64,000 nt of DNA from Mycolicibacter hiberniae (GCF_010729485.1 NZ_AP022609.1:3286001-3350000); one strand, 5' to 3'. Shown: positions 48,973 through 61,717, numbered from the stretch's first letter. Numbers and translations: made by a program. The notes: generated from the letters alone by a model not told the origin.

Positions 48973-51900
48973 TCAGCGCACCAGTTCCAGCCGCCGGGGC
49001 TGCTCCACCGCGGGGGTCTGCGTTACCGGCTCGGGGGGAGCCTGCTCGGTCGACAGCCGGCTCGCCACAGCCACCGCGGCAGTGGCAGCCGCGGCGGTGC
49101 CGACACCCTGCGCCCAACCGATCGGACCGACCGGTGTGCAGCCCAACAGCTGACTGACCCCGGGCGTGGAGACCATCGCCGCGAACAGCACGAAGGAGCC
49201 CGCCGCGGTCGCCAGCACCATCGGCGCCCGCGAGTCGACCACGGTCTGACCGAGTTCGGTGCTCACCAGCGAGATCAGCGCCACCGTCGCGGCCCGCTGC
49301 GGGCTGCCCGGCAGTCCGGAGAAGTTCGCCATCGCCCACGCGGCGGTGCCCGCCGCGGCGGTGACTCCGCCGCGGAACGCGACCGCCCGCCACAGGCTGC
49401 CTTCGTCGAGTCCGCGCACCGCGCCGCCGATCGGACCGGCCGGGGTGCTCACCGCCACGGCGGTGGCCGGCAGGGCGTCGGTCAGCGTGTTCATCAGCAG
49501 CAGCTGCCGGGTGTTCAGCGGCGAGTTCCCGGTGACCGCGGTGCCGATGACCGAGAACAACACTTCCCCGACGTTGCCGCCGAGCAGGCCGGAGATGGCC
49601 AGTTGCACGCCGCGCCACAGCCGCCGGCCCTCGTCGATGGCGTCGACCAGCGCACCGATCTTGCCGTCGGTCAGGACGACGTCGGCGGTGGCGTGCGCCG
49701 AGTCGCTGCCGTGCGCGACGACACCGAGCCCCACCGTGGCGGCCCGGATCGCGGCGGCGTCGTTGGCGCCGTCGCCCACCATCGCCGAAACCCGGCCGGC
49801 GCGCTCCAGCGTCTGGACGATCTGCACCTTGTTCTCCGGCGACATCCGGGCGAAGATCACCCGCTCGCGCACCACGCGTTCTTGTTCCTTGCGGTTCAGC
49901 GCGTTCCATTCCGAGCCGGTGATGACCTGCTCGGCGTCCACGCTCACGCCCATCTCGGCGGCGATCGCGGTGGCGGTGATCGGATGGTCGCCGGTGATCA
50001 TCCGGATGTCGACGCCGCGGGCGGCCAAATCGGCGAGCAGCTTCGGGGCGTCCGCGCGCGGGGTGTCGGCCAGGCCGAGGAACCCGATGAGCGTCAGCCC
50101 AGAAGAACTGAGCTCGGTGATCCGGTCGGTTCCCTCGCGGTCATCCCCGACCGAACGCGCTTGGGCGGCAGTTAATTTGGCCTGGGCGACCGCGATCACC
50201 CGCAGTCCCTGGGCGGCCATGGCGGCCACCTGCTTCTCCACCTGAGCTCCGGCGTTCCTGCAGGCTCCCAGCACCACCTCCGGTGCGCCCTTGACCAGCA
50301 GCTCCGACCCGACGACCGATGCCGAGAAGGCCCGGCCGGAACGGAACGGAAGGTGTGCGTCGGGTTCGGTCCAGGGCCGGGCACCGGGCGCGGCCGCCGC
50401 GCCCTCGACGATCGCCTGGTCGGTGGCGTGCGCGTGCGCCGCCCCGTCAGGCGCCGGCGCCGCCTGCGCGGCCGTGCCGAGGACGTCGTCGTCGGTGTAT
50501 CCGGCCAGCGGGCGCACCGTGGTGACCCGCAAGCGGTTCTCGCTGAGCGTTCCGGTCTTGTCGAAGCAGACCACGTCGACCCGGCCGAGCGCCTCCACAG
50601 AACGCGGGATCCGCACCAGCGCACCGGATTTGCTCAACCTCTGCGACGACGCATGCTGGGCCAGGGTGGCCATCAACGGCATGCCCTCCGGGACGGCGGC
50701 GATCGCGACGGCGATGGCGTTGCCGAGCGCCTGCCGAAGGCCGCCCTGGCGCAGCAGCCCGAGCGCCCCGACGGCCACCCCGCCGGCGGCACTGTAGGGG
50801 AAGGTCCGGTGTACCAGCTGGGACAAGTGGTGCTGCAGTCCGACTTCGGGCAGCTCCCCGGAGGCCAATTCGGCGGCCCGGCGGGTCTGGGTGTCTGCCC
50901 CCACGGCGGTCACCAGCGCGATGGCCTTGCCGGCAATCACCGTGGTGCCCGCATAGAGCATGCAGCTGCGCTCGGCCAGTTCGGCGCCGGGAGTCGGGTC
51001 CAGCTGCTTGCCGACCGACAGCGATTCACCGGTCAACGACGACTCGTCGACCTCGACGTCGGACACCTCGATGACCCGGGCGTCGGCGGGAACCACCTCG
51101 TTGCTGCGAACCTCGATCAGGTCCCCGGGCAGCAGCTGCTCGGCGGGGATCTCGTGATAGGTCGGGTTCCCGTCGGCATCCATCAGCACGACCCGGGCCG
51201 GCGGGGCTTGACGCGCCAGCAGGTCGTTCAGCCGGCTTTCGGCCCGCAGCCGCTGGTAGGCGGCCAGCATGGCGTTGCCGGTGAGCACCGTCCCCACCAT
51301 CACGGCGTCGATCGGTGAGCCCAGCATGGCGGTCGCCACCGAGCACAACGCCAGGATCGGAGTCATCGGGTCGGACAGTTCGGCGCGCACCGCGTGGACG
51401 TAGGGCCAGAACGTGCCGTGCGATTCCACGTCGGCCGGCGCACGTTCGGTCAGCGACGCAGGCGATTCGCCGCCCTGCGACGTCCCCAGCAGTTCGCGCA
51501 CCTGCTCGACCGACATGGCGTGCCACTCGTAGGCCGGGGCCGGCTTCGGCGCGTGGGCGCGCAGCACCCGGCGGGCCAGCAGGTACCCCGACAGCATCCC
51601 GGCGCCGGCGCCGATGGTGACCGGGCCCGGGCCGCGGCTCTGTCCTGCCCCCACACCCGGAATGGTCGCCCGAACCCCACGGACGAGTAGCAGCCCGGCG
51701 ATGGTCGAGGCCCCGATCGAGATCGCGACACCGCGCTCGGTGGCGTCCCGGGCCGCCGGAAGCGCACGAAGCACCTGCCACGCCCCGGCCAGATCGGCCA
51801 GCAGCAGGTCGGCATAGAAAGGCGGAGGCAGGGTGTCCTCTTCGCTCGTCGGCATGACCCCCAGCGCCAGATCCGCCGACGCCAGCGCCTGTGCCGCTTC

Positions 51901-53361
51901 GGTCGACAGCACCGCCACGGTGCGACCGGCCTGCTGCAGGTCGGTGACGGCGTCCGCCAGCGCGGCGTCCATGTCGGCGGTCTCGCCGCCGTGCACCGGG
52001 CGGATGTCGTCGAAGGCGGGACGCAGCTCGCCGAGGATTTCGGTGTCCACCGTGACCAGCTCCACCCCCGCGGCACGCCCCTGGAGAATCACCGCGGAGG
52101 CCAGCGCATGGTGGGCGGGCAGGATCAGCGCTTCCACCGGCTGTTTGCGGGTGGTCCCCCGCGCTGTCATCCGGGGCACCCGGTGCCAGCCCGGGCGCAG
52201 AGCCGCCTTATCAAGCAGGCTCTGCGCGTTCTCCCAGGCCTGCGGCAGTTCGTGTTCGGTCGCGCCGCGAATCTGCACCACGCGGCGTTGCTCGCCGGTC
52301 AGCGCCCGCGGATCGATGACCACGGTGTCGATCTTGTCGAGGCGGCGCAGGCTGTCCGGCCGCAGCGGCAGCACCCCGTGCGCATCGGCCAGTCCCTGCC
52401 CCAACGTCGCGGCGAACGATTCGCAGCTGGTGCGCACCGCCTTGGGCGAGGTGGCCAGAATCGCGCTCGACGTCATGTCCAGGTTGCGGGTCACAGCGGC
52501 CACCGCGGCTGCGGCGGCCGCCTGCGCCAGCGCGGTGCGCCTCAGGTGGCGCTCTGCCGGGCCGTCGGCGGGCGGAATCGGGCGCGCCGTGGCAAACGCC
52601 TCGGAGACGTCGCTGAAGCGCGCCAGTTGCGGTTCGTAGCGACTCCACGCCAGCGCCGCAGCCCGGGTTTCGGAGGCTTTGAGGCCCTCCACCAACAGGT
52701 CGACCGCCAGGATCGCCGGGGACATGGTGATGACGTGCGATCCCAGCGAGACCAGTGAGAGCACCGTGTCGGCTCGCCCGGGACCGATCCAGCTTTCCAG
52801 CGTCTCCCGGGCCAGCGGCTGGTACCGGGCCACCGACGCGGCTGCGTCGAAGATCTTGGGCGCGGCGGGCCAGCGCAGCAGCGTGCCCGCGGTGGCGATC
52901 GCCAGGCCCACCGCGTTGACGCCGAACGTGGCGCCCTTGGCGGCCAGCAGCAGACCGTCACCGGGCAGTGCGGCGGTTTCGGTTGCGGACAGTTCAAGGC
53001 CCTGTTCGACGGCCGCCACGGCGGCACACAGCTCGGCCAGCGATGCCTGTTCGCCGATCTCGACGATCACCCGCGACAGCGGACGGTTCAGCCGTACCGA
53101 GTTGACCTCGGGCCGGGCCTGCAGCGCCTCGAGCACCGCGGATCCGACATCGCGACCGATCTCCGGGTCGTCGAGCCCACGGACCTCGATCCAGGCACGG
53201 CCCGCGCCGCGCCAACTGCGCCGGCTGGTGGTCAGATCGCTGCGCTCGCCGGACAGCCGCTTGGCGCCTTCACGCAGGGGAATCGCCGCGAGGTCCAGGC
53301 CGGCAGATGCCACCGCGCCGACTGCGCCGATGCCGAAACGGCCAAGTGCGAAAACGTCCAT
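48973..53361 (-). CDS. Very large CtpI/CtpH-like cation-transporting P-type ATPase
   Basis: 1462 residues from the ATG at 53361. An N-terminal extension of roughly 630 residues includes HMA-like ferredoxin folds (AWIEVRGLDDPEIG and EVNSVRLNRPLSRVIVEI) and a degenerate P-type half ([19 protein letters not shown]). The real pump follows: TGES in SSLTGESLSVGK, the ion-site helix VPEGMPLMATLAQ, the phosphorylation motif DKTGTLSENRL (Asp 934), TGDHPIT, and MVGDGANDAAAIR. Related M. tuberculosis proteins are CtpI (1632) and CtpH (1539). The transported ion is unknown. Its location between the ppgS and galE1 genes differs from M. tuberculosis as I recall it. Confidence 0.88.
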   Translation of the reverse strand: MDVFALGRFGIGAVGAVASAGLDLAAIPLREGAKRLSGERSDLTTSRRSWRGAGRAWIEVRGLDDPEIGRDVGSAVLEALQARPEVNSVRLNRPLSRVIVEIGEQASLAELCAAVAAVEQGLELSATETAALPGDGLLLAAKGATFGVNAVGLAIATAGTLLRWPAAPKIFDAAASVARYQPLARETLESWIGPGRADTVLSLVSLGSHVITMSPAILAVDLLVEGLKASETRAAALAWSRYEPQLARFSDVSEAFATARPIPPADGPAERHLRRTALAQAAAAAAVAAVTRNLDMTSSAILATSPKAVRTSCESFAATLGQGLADAHGVLPLRPDSLRRLDKIDTVVIDPRALTGEQRRVVQIRGATEHELPQAWENAQSLLDKAALRPGWHRVPRMTARGTTRKQPVEALILPAHHALASAVILQGRAAGVELVTVDTEILGELRPAFDDIRPVHGGETADMDAALADAVTDLQQAGRTVAVLSTEAAQALASADLALGVMPTSEEDTLPPPFYADLLLADLAGAWQVLRALPAARDATERGVAISIGASTIAGLLLVRGVRATIPGVGAGQSRGPGPVTIGAGAGMLSGYLLARRVLRAHAPKPAPAYEWHAMSVEQVRELLGTSQGGESPASLTERAPADVESHGTFWPYVHAVRAELSDPMTPILALCSVATAMLGSPIDAVMVGTVLTGNAMLAAYQRLRAESRLNDLLARQAPPARVVLMDADGNPTYHEIPAEQLLPGDLIEVRSNEVVPADARVIEVSDVEVDESSLTGESLSVGKQLDPTPGAELAERSCMLYAGTTVIAGKAIALVTAVGADTQTRRAAELASGELPEVGLQHHLSQLVHRTFPYSAAGGVAVGALGLLRQGGLRQALGNAIAVAIAAVPEGMPLMATLAQHASSQRLSKSGALVRIPRSVEALGRVDVVCFDKTGTLSENRLRVTTVRPLAGYTDDDVLGTAAQAAPAPDGAAHAHATDQAIVEGAAAAPGARPWTEPDAHLPFRSGRAFSASVVGSELLVKGAPEVVLGACRNAGAQVEKQVAAMAAQGLRVIAVAQAKLTAAQARSVGDDREGTDRITELSSSGLTLIGFLGLADTPRADAPKLLADLAARGVDIRMITGDHPITATAIAAEMGVSVDAEQVITGSEWNALNRKEQERVVRERVIFARMSPENKVQIVQTLERAGRVSAMVGDGANDAAAIRAATVGLGVVAHGSDSAHATADVVLTDGKIGALVDAIDEGRRLWRGVQLAISGLLGGNVGEVLFSVIGTAVTGNSPLNTRQLLLMNTLTDALPATAVAVSTPAGPIGGAVRGLDEGSLWRAVAFRGGVTAAAGTAAWAMANFSGLPGSPQRAATVALISLVSTELGQTVVDSRAPMVLATAAGSFVLFAAMVSTPGVSQLLGCTPVGPIGWAQGVGTAAAATAAVAVASRLSTEQAPPEPVTQTPAVEQPRRLELVR

Positions 53362-53469
53362 CGACTTCCTCCAGCGTAACTGCGGCGCTGGAGGTCTCTT
53401 CCGCCGGGGAGACCGGCCCACAGCCCCGGCCACCCGATGACGGGTGACGTGATGACGACACTGCGATTT

Positions 53470-53483
53470 GGGGAATACTCCCC
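53470..53483. promoter_or_regulatory. Palindrome upstream of the P-type ATPase gene
   Basis: GGGGAATACTCCCC has 5-bp arms around ATAC, 109 bp before the ATPase start. A second inverted repeat, CACCCG-ATGA-CGGGTG, is at 53431-53446 in the presumed leader. Such a dyad could be a metal-sensor operator, but it does not match a consensus I know. The 172-bp gap between galE1 and the ATPase holds no gene. Confidence 0.4.
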
Positions 53484-53533
53484 TCCGACAGGCCAGTATG
53501 CCACAACGGCGGACCAGATCGCCGCAGCGAAAG

Positions 53534-56373
<2,840 letters not shown>

Positions 56374-56420
56374 CGATGTCATGCTGCACGCCGCCACCGC
56401 GCTCGGTACGTTCTACAGGC

Positions 56421-59400
56421 GTGCCCGCACTGCAAGTTCCCGCACAGTTTCTGCGCGGTTCCGCTGCGCCGTCTCCCCGCACCCTGATCGACATTCTGTG
56501 GGAGACCGCTGCCCGCTACCCCGATGCGCCCGCCATCGATGACGGCAAGGTGGTGTTGACCTACGGCGAGCTGATCGAGGACGTCCAGGACAGCGTCGCC
56601 TGGCTCGCCGCCCGCGGCCTGGGCCGCGGTGACCGTATCGGCATCCGGATGCCGTCGGGCAATTACGCGCTCTACGTGGCGATTCTGGCCACGCTGGCCA
56701 CCGGTGCGGCCTACGTTCCGGTGGATGCCGACGATCCCCCCGAGCGCGCCGAGCTGGTGTTCGGCGAGGCGCAGGTGGCGGCGGTGCTCACCGAGGCGGG
56801 GCTGACACGTGGGCCCGGGGCGTCGCGCGGCTGGCGGGCCACGGCGCCGCAGCCCAGCGACGATGCCTGGATCATCTTCACCTCGGGGTCCACCGGCACG
56901 CCTAAGGGCGTGGCGATCACGCACCGCAACGCCGCGGCCTTCGTCGACGCCGAAGCGCAGCTGTTCTTGCAGGACAACCCGATCGGGCCGGGCGACCGGG
57001 TGCTGGCCGGTCTGTCGGTCGCGTTCGATGCGTCCTGCGAGGAGATGTGGCTGGCATGGCGCTACGGCGCCTGCCTGGTGCCGGCACCGCGGTCGCTGGT
57101 GCGCAGCGGCATGGATCTGGGTCCCTGGCTGGTGGCCCGGGACGTGACGGTGGTGTCCACCGTGCCCACCCTGGCCGCACTGTGGCCGGCCGAGGCCCTG
57201 GAAGCGGTCCGGCTGCTGATCTTCGGGGGCGAGGCCTGCCCGCCGGAGCTGGCGGCCCGGCTGGCGGTGGACGGCCGCGAGGTGTGGAACACCTACGGCC
57301 CCACCGAGACCACCGTGGTGGCCTGTGCCGCGCAGCTCGACGGCAGCGGTCCGGTTCGGATCGGGCTGCCGCTGGTCGGCTGGGACCTGGCGGTACTGGG
57401 CGCCGACGGAGCGCCGGTGGGCGACGGGGAGACCGGCGAACTGGTGATCGGCGGGGTGGGGTTGGGCCGCTACCTGGATCCCGACCGGGATGCCGAGAAG
57501 TTTGCGCCGCTGCCCGCCCTGGGCTGGTCGCGGGCCTACCGCAGCGGGGACCTGGTGCGACTGGACGCCGCAGGGCTCACCTTCTGCGGCCGGGCCGATG
57601 ATCAGGTCAAGATCGGCGGGCGACGCATCGAATTGGGCGAGGTGGACAGCGCACTGGTGACGCTGCCCGGTGTCAGCGGCGGTGCCGCGGCCGTGCGGAC
57701 CAGCGCCACCGGCGCCCCGCTGCTGGTCGGTTACCTGGTCAGCACCGACCCGGACTTCGACCTGGGGGCAGCACGCGCGGAGCTGACCCGTCGGCTGCCC
57801 GCCGCGTTGGTTCCCCGGCTGGTTCTGGTCGACGAGCTGCCCACCCGCACCTCGGGCAAGGTGGACCGCGACGCACTGCCCTGGCCCGTCGGGCCGGAGT
57901 CCGCCGGGCCGGGCATGACCGGTGCCGACGATCCGGACAGCACCCTGGGCTGGCTGGCCGGATTGTGGCGCGACGTGCTGGGCGCCCCGGCCGATGACGA
58001 ACAGGCCGATTTCTTCGCCCTGGGCGGTGGATCGCTGCAAGCCGCACAGCTGGTGGCCGCGGTGCGGCAGCGCTACCCGCAGACCACCGTCGCCCAGCTC
58101 TACGACCGTCCCCGGCTCGGTTCGCTTGCGGGGTTCCTCGATGACCTGGGCCGCGGCGACCGCGGGCCGCAGGCCGCTCCGGCGTCGCGCGCGGTGGCCC
58201 CTACCCCGCCGTTGACCCAGGCCGCGCAAGTGCTGCTGTCGGTGCCGCTGGCAACGCTGTCCGGCCTGCAGTGGGTCACCTGGCTGGCGCTGATCAACAA
58301 CATCGTGGCGGCGGTGCACCCGTTGCCCTGGCTGGTGCGGCTCGACTGGTGGTGGGTGGTGGCCGCCTTCGTGCTGTTCGTCACCCCGTTGGGCCGGATG
58401 GGTATCGCCGCGCTGGGGGCGCGCCTGTTGCTGGCCCGCCTGGAGCCGGGGACCTACCGGCGCGGCGGACCGGAGCATCTGCGGGTCTGGATCGCCGAGC
58501 GGCTCGCCACCGCCAGCGGCGCCGAGAACCTTTCCGGCGCACCGTGGCTGGTGTACTACGCACGGGCGCTGGGCAACAAGATCGGCGAGGGTGTGGATCT
58601 GCACTCGACCCCGCCGGTGACCGGGATGTTGACGCTGGGCAACCGCTGTTCCATCGAGCCGGAGGTGGACCTGTGCGGGCATTGGATCGACGGCGACCGG
58701 TTCCACGTCGGCCGGATCGCGGTCGGCAATGACGCCAGCATCGGCGCCCGCACCACGCTGCTGCCGGGCGCTTCCGTGGGCAAGGACGCCGACGTGGCAC
58801 CGGGGTCCGGAGTGATCGGCGAGGTGAAGAAAGGCCAGTACTGGACCGGCTCGCCGGCTATGAAATCCGGTAAGGCGCACCACCCTTGGCCGGATCACCG
58901 GCCGCCGACGCGCCCGCTGTGGGTCGCGGTGTACGGACTGACCTCGCTGCTGCTCGGCGCTTTGCCGCTACTGGCGGTGGGCGCCGGACTGGCGGTGGTG
59001 GGCCGTGCCGTGCGGGACTGCGCCAGTCTGGCCGATGCCGTTCGGCCGGCGCTGCTCGCGACCCCGCCGGCCGCGTTGGTCGCGATGTTGAGCTACGCCG
59101 CCCTGACCGTGATCGGGGTGCGGCTGTTGTCGATCGGTCTGCACAGCGGCTACCACCCGGTGCGCAGCCGGGTCGGCTGGCAGCTGTGGGCCACCGAACG
59201 CCTGATGGACGCCGCGCGCGACTACCTCTTTCCGCTCTATGCGGGGCTGATAACACCGTGGTGGCTGCGACTGCTGGGCGCGAAAGTCGGTCGGGGAACC
59301 GAGATCTCCACCGCATTGCTGATCCCGAAGTACACCACGATCGCCGACGGCGCTTTTCTCGCCGACGACACCATGGTCGCCTCCTATGAGCTGGGCGGCG

Positions 59401-60350
59401 GCTGGATTCATGTCGCACCGGCAACAATCGGCAAGCGCGCGTTCCTGGGGAATTCCGGGATCACCCAGCCGGGCCGGCAGGTACCCGACAATGCCCTGGT
59501 GGCGGTGCTGTCGACTGCGCCGCACAAGGCCAAGACCGGCTCGTCGTGGCTAGGCAGCCCACCGGTGCGGTTGCGCCGCAAGGCCGCCGACCTCGATGTC
59601 GAACGGACCTTCCGCGCACCGCGCAGACTGTGGGTGATGCGCGCGGTGGTCGAGACCTTCCGGTTGATCCCTGTCATCGTCACATTCGCGATCGGTGTCG
59701 CCGTGCTGGGCGTGCTGCAGTGGGGAGCAACACGATTCGGCTACGGCTGGACCGCACTGGGAAGCGGCGTGGCGCTGCTGGCCGCGGGCGCCGGGGCCGG
59801 GGCCAGCGCAGTGCTGGCGAAATGGCTCATCGTGGGCCGGATCCGGGCTTGCCAGCGGCCCCTGTGGTCGTCGTTCGTGTGGCGCAACGAGGTCTCCGAC
59901 GCGTTCGTGGAGACGGTCGCCGCCCCATGGTTCGCCCGGGCCGCCACCGGCACCCCGGTGATGAACCTGTGGTTGCGCGCTCTGGGAGCCACCATCGGCC
60001 GGGGCGTGTGGTGCGAAACGTACTGGCTGCCCGAAGCCGACCTGGTCACCCTTGACGCCGGCGCAACGGTGAACCGGGGTTGTGTGGTGCAGACCCACCT
60101 ATTCCACGATCGCATCATGCAGATGGACACCGTCACGCTGGAGGCGGGCGCCACATTGGGACCCAACTGTGTGGCATTGCCCGCGGCCCGGCTGGGCGCC
60201 GGGGCCACCGTGGGGCCGGCCTCGTTGGTGATGCGCGGCGACCAGGTGCCCCCCGCCACCCGCTGGCAGGGCAATCCGATCGCGCCGTGGCCGTTGCCGG
60301 GCAAGAAGCCCGGCTCTGCGGCATCGGCGAGGCAGGAGCCGGCGGCGTGA
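56421..60350 (+). CDS. pls: Pls-type membrane-bound single-module NRPS (candidate epsilon-poly-lysine synthetase)
   Basis: 1309 residues. An adenylation domain (about 20-510) has the core FTSGSTGTPKGVAITHRN, NTYGPTETT, YRSGDLVR, GRADDQVKIGGRRIELGE and K480 in SGKVDR. The carrier domain has S538 in ALGGGSLQ. Then six membrane segments (for example LLSVPLATLSGLQWVTWLAL, VAAFVLFVTPLG, GLTSLLLGALPLLAVGAGL) alternate with soluble left-handed beta-helix domains (IGEGVDLHSTPPVTG, VGNDASIGARTTLLPG, TIADGAFLADDTM, TLEAGATLGPN). No standard condensation or thioesterase domain exists. This is exactly the plan of S. albulus Pls (1319 residues). Starts at ATG 56376 or GTG 56370 are also in frame. An M1 peptidase gene overlaps by 4 nt. 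Confidence 0.88.
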   Translation: MPALQVPAQFLRGSAAPSPRTLIDILWETAARYPDAPAIDDGKVVLTYGELIEDVQDSVAWLAARGLGRGDRIGIRMPSGNYALYVAILATLATGAAYVPVDADDPPERAELVFGEAQVAAVLTEAGLTRGPGASRGWRATAPQPSDDAWIIFTSGSTGTPKGVAITHRNAAAFVDAEAQLFLQDNPIGPGDRVLAGLSVAFDASCEEMWLAWRYGACLVPAPRSLVRSGMDLGPWLVARDVTVVSTVPTLAALWPAEALEAVRLLIFGGEACPPELAARLAVDGREVWNTYGPTETTVVACAAQLDGSGPVRIGLPLVGWDLAVLGADGAPVGDGETGELVIGGVGLGRYLDPDRDAEKFAPLPALGWSRAYRSGDLVRLDAAGLTFCGRADDQVKIGGRRIELGEVDSALVTLPGVSGGAAAVRTSATGAPLLVGYLVSTDPDFDLGAARAELTRRLPAALVPRLVLVDELPTRTSGKVDRDALPWPVGPESAGPGMTGADDPDSTLGWLAGLWRDVLGAPADDEQADFFALGGGSLQAAQLVAAVRQRYPQTTVAQLYDRPRLGSLAGFLDDLGRGDRGPQAAPASRAVAPTPPLTQAAQVLLSVPLATLSGLQWVTWLALINNIVAAVHPLPWLVRLDWWWVVAAFVLFVTPLGRMGIAALGARLLLARLEPGTYRRGGPEHLRVWIAERLATASGAENLSGAPWLVYYARALGNKIGEGVDLHSTPPVTGMLTLGNRCSIEPEVDLCGHWIDGDRFHVGRIAVGNDASIGARTTLLPGASVGKDADVAPGSGVIGEVKKGQYWTGSPAMKSGKAHHPWPDHRPPTRPLWVAVYGLTSLLLGALPLLAVGAGLAVVGRAVRDCASLADAVRPALLATPPAALVAMLSYAALTVIGVRLLSIGLHSGYHPVRSRVGWQLWATERLMDAARDYLFPLYAGLITPWWLRLLGAKVGRGTEISTALLIPKYTTIADGAFLADDTMVASYELGGGWIHVAPATIGKRAFLGNSGITQPGRQVPDNALVAVLSTAPHKAKTGSSWLGSPPVRLRRKAADLDVERTFRAPRRLWVMRAVVETFRLIPVIVTFAIGVAVLGVLQWGATRFGYGWTALGSGVALLAAGAGAGASAVLAKWLIVGRIRACQRPLWSSFVWRNEVSDAFVETVAAPWFARAATGTPVMNLWLRALGATIGRGVWCETYWLPEADLVTLDAGATVNRGCVVQTHLFHDRIMQMDTVTLEAGATLGPNCVALPAARLGAGATVGPASLVMRGDQVPPATRWQGNPIAPWPLPGKKPGSAASARQEPAA

Positions 60351-61696
60351 GCAAACCGGCCAAGATTCCCGCGACGCCGGCCCCGGCCGCGGTGGGCGAT
60401 CCCTACCTGCCCGACAGCGGAAACGGCGGCTACCGGGTATCGCGTTACGAACTGGACTTGGAGTACAGGGTCAGCAGTAACCGGCTGGCGGGCACCGCGA
60501 CCATCACCGCGGTTGCACTGGCCGCGCTGCGCGAAATCACCCTGGACCTCGCCGACACGCTGTCGGTGGCAAAGGTATGGATCAACGGCAGGCCGCCGGC
60601 CCGGTTCGCCACCTCGGCGGCCAAGCTGCGAATCACCCTGGCCGCCACGGTGCCAGCCGGTGCCGCCCTGGTGATCTCGGTCCGGTATTCCGGATCGCCG
60701 CGTCCCAGCGAAACCGTTTGGGGGGAAGTAGGTTTCGAGGAGCTCTCCGATGGCGCCCTGGTCTCGGGTCAGCCCAATGGCGCACCGACATGGTTTCCCT
60801 GCGACGACCATCCCTGCGCCAAGGCCAGCTACCGGATCCAGATCAGCACCGAAAGCTCCTACTACGCGCTCGCCAACGGCGAACTGATCTCGCGGCGGGT
60901 CCGCGCCACCCGCACCACCTGGACCTACGACCAGCCGGAGCCCACGCCCACCTATCTGATCACCCTGCAGATCGGCCGGTACGTGACCCGCCGGGTACCC
61001 GGGTCGGCCGTAGCCATTCGGGCGGTGCTGCCCGCCCGCCTGCAGACCGAGTTCGAGCGGGATTTCGCACGCCAGTCGCAGATGATGCAGCTGTTTGTGC
61101 AACTGTTCGGGCCCTACCCGCTGGCGGCCGGCTACACGGTGCTGGTGACCGACGACGACCTGGAGATCCCCCTGGAGGCCCAAGGGATTTCGATCTTCGG
61201 CGCCAACCACTGCAACGGCCGCGGCTCGTCGACGCGGCTGATCGCCCACGAGTTGGCCCACCAGTGGTTCGGAAACAGCGTCACCGTGCGGCGCTGGAGC
61301 GACATCTGGCTGCACGAAGGATTCGCCTGCTACGCCGAGTGGCTGTGGTCAGAGCATTCCGGTGGGCCGAGCGCCGACCAACTGGCCCGGCGCTACCACC
61401 GACAGTTGACCGGCTTGCCGCAGGATCTGCTGTTGGCCGATCCCGGACCGGTCGAGATGTTCGACGACCGGGTGTACAAACGCGGCGCGCTCACCCTGCA
61501 CGTGCTGCGCGGCCGACTGGGCGACGACGCCTTCTTCGCCTTACTGCGCGACTGGACCTCGCGCTACCGCCACAGCAACGCCGGCACTGAGGATTTCACC
61601 GCGCTGGCCGCCGGATACAGCGCACAACCGCTGCAGTCGTTCTGGCAGGCCTGGCTGTATTCCACTGCCGTTCCCGGGCTGTCGGCACTCCGCTGA
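60347..61696 (+). CDS. M1-family aminopeptidase (Pld-like partner of the pls gene)
   Basis: 449 residues. The zinc site is HELAH (H301, H305) with E324 in LHEGFACYAEW, the HExxH-x18-E pattern of family M1. The substrate loop reads PLEAQGISIFG in place of the canonical GAMEN. It has the N-terminal beta saddle (YRVSRYELDLEYRV) but lacks the long C-terminal domain of PepN. No signal peptide is seen. GTG overlaps the pls stop by 4 nt, so they are co-translated. In polymer-producing streptomycetes a Pld peptidase that degrades poly-lysine is similarly linked; that role is inferred here. Confidence 0.9.
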   Translation: MSKPAKIPATPAPAAVGDPYLPDSGNGGYRVSRYELDLEYRVSSNRLAGTATITAVALAALREITLDLADTLSVAKVWINGRPPARFATSAAKLRITLAATVPAGAALVISVRYSGSPRPSETVWGEVGFEELSDGALVSGQPNGAPTWFPCDDHPCAKASYRIQISTESSYYALANGELISRRVRATRTTWTYDQPEPTPTYLITLQIGRYVTRRVPGSAVAIRAVLPARLQTEFERDFARQSQMMQLFVQLFGPYPLAAGYTVLVTDDDLEIPLEAQGISIFGANHCNGRGSSTRLIAHELAHQWFGNSVTVRRWSDIWLHEGFACYAEWLWSEHSGGPSADQLARRYHRQLTGLPQDLLLADPGPVEMFDDRVYKRGALTLHVLRGRLGDDAFFALLRDWTSRYRHSNAGTEDFTALAAGYSAQPLQSFWQAWLYSTAVPGLSALR

Positions 61697-61717
61697 CAGC
61701 CCGGGCGGGTCCTATCC

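Noticed and set aside
56379..58898. 839-codon frame opposite the NRPS gene
   Set aside because: His/Gln/Gly-rich antisense artefact of the GC codon pattern; the plus-strand adenylation and carrier motifs are complete.
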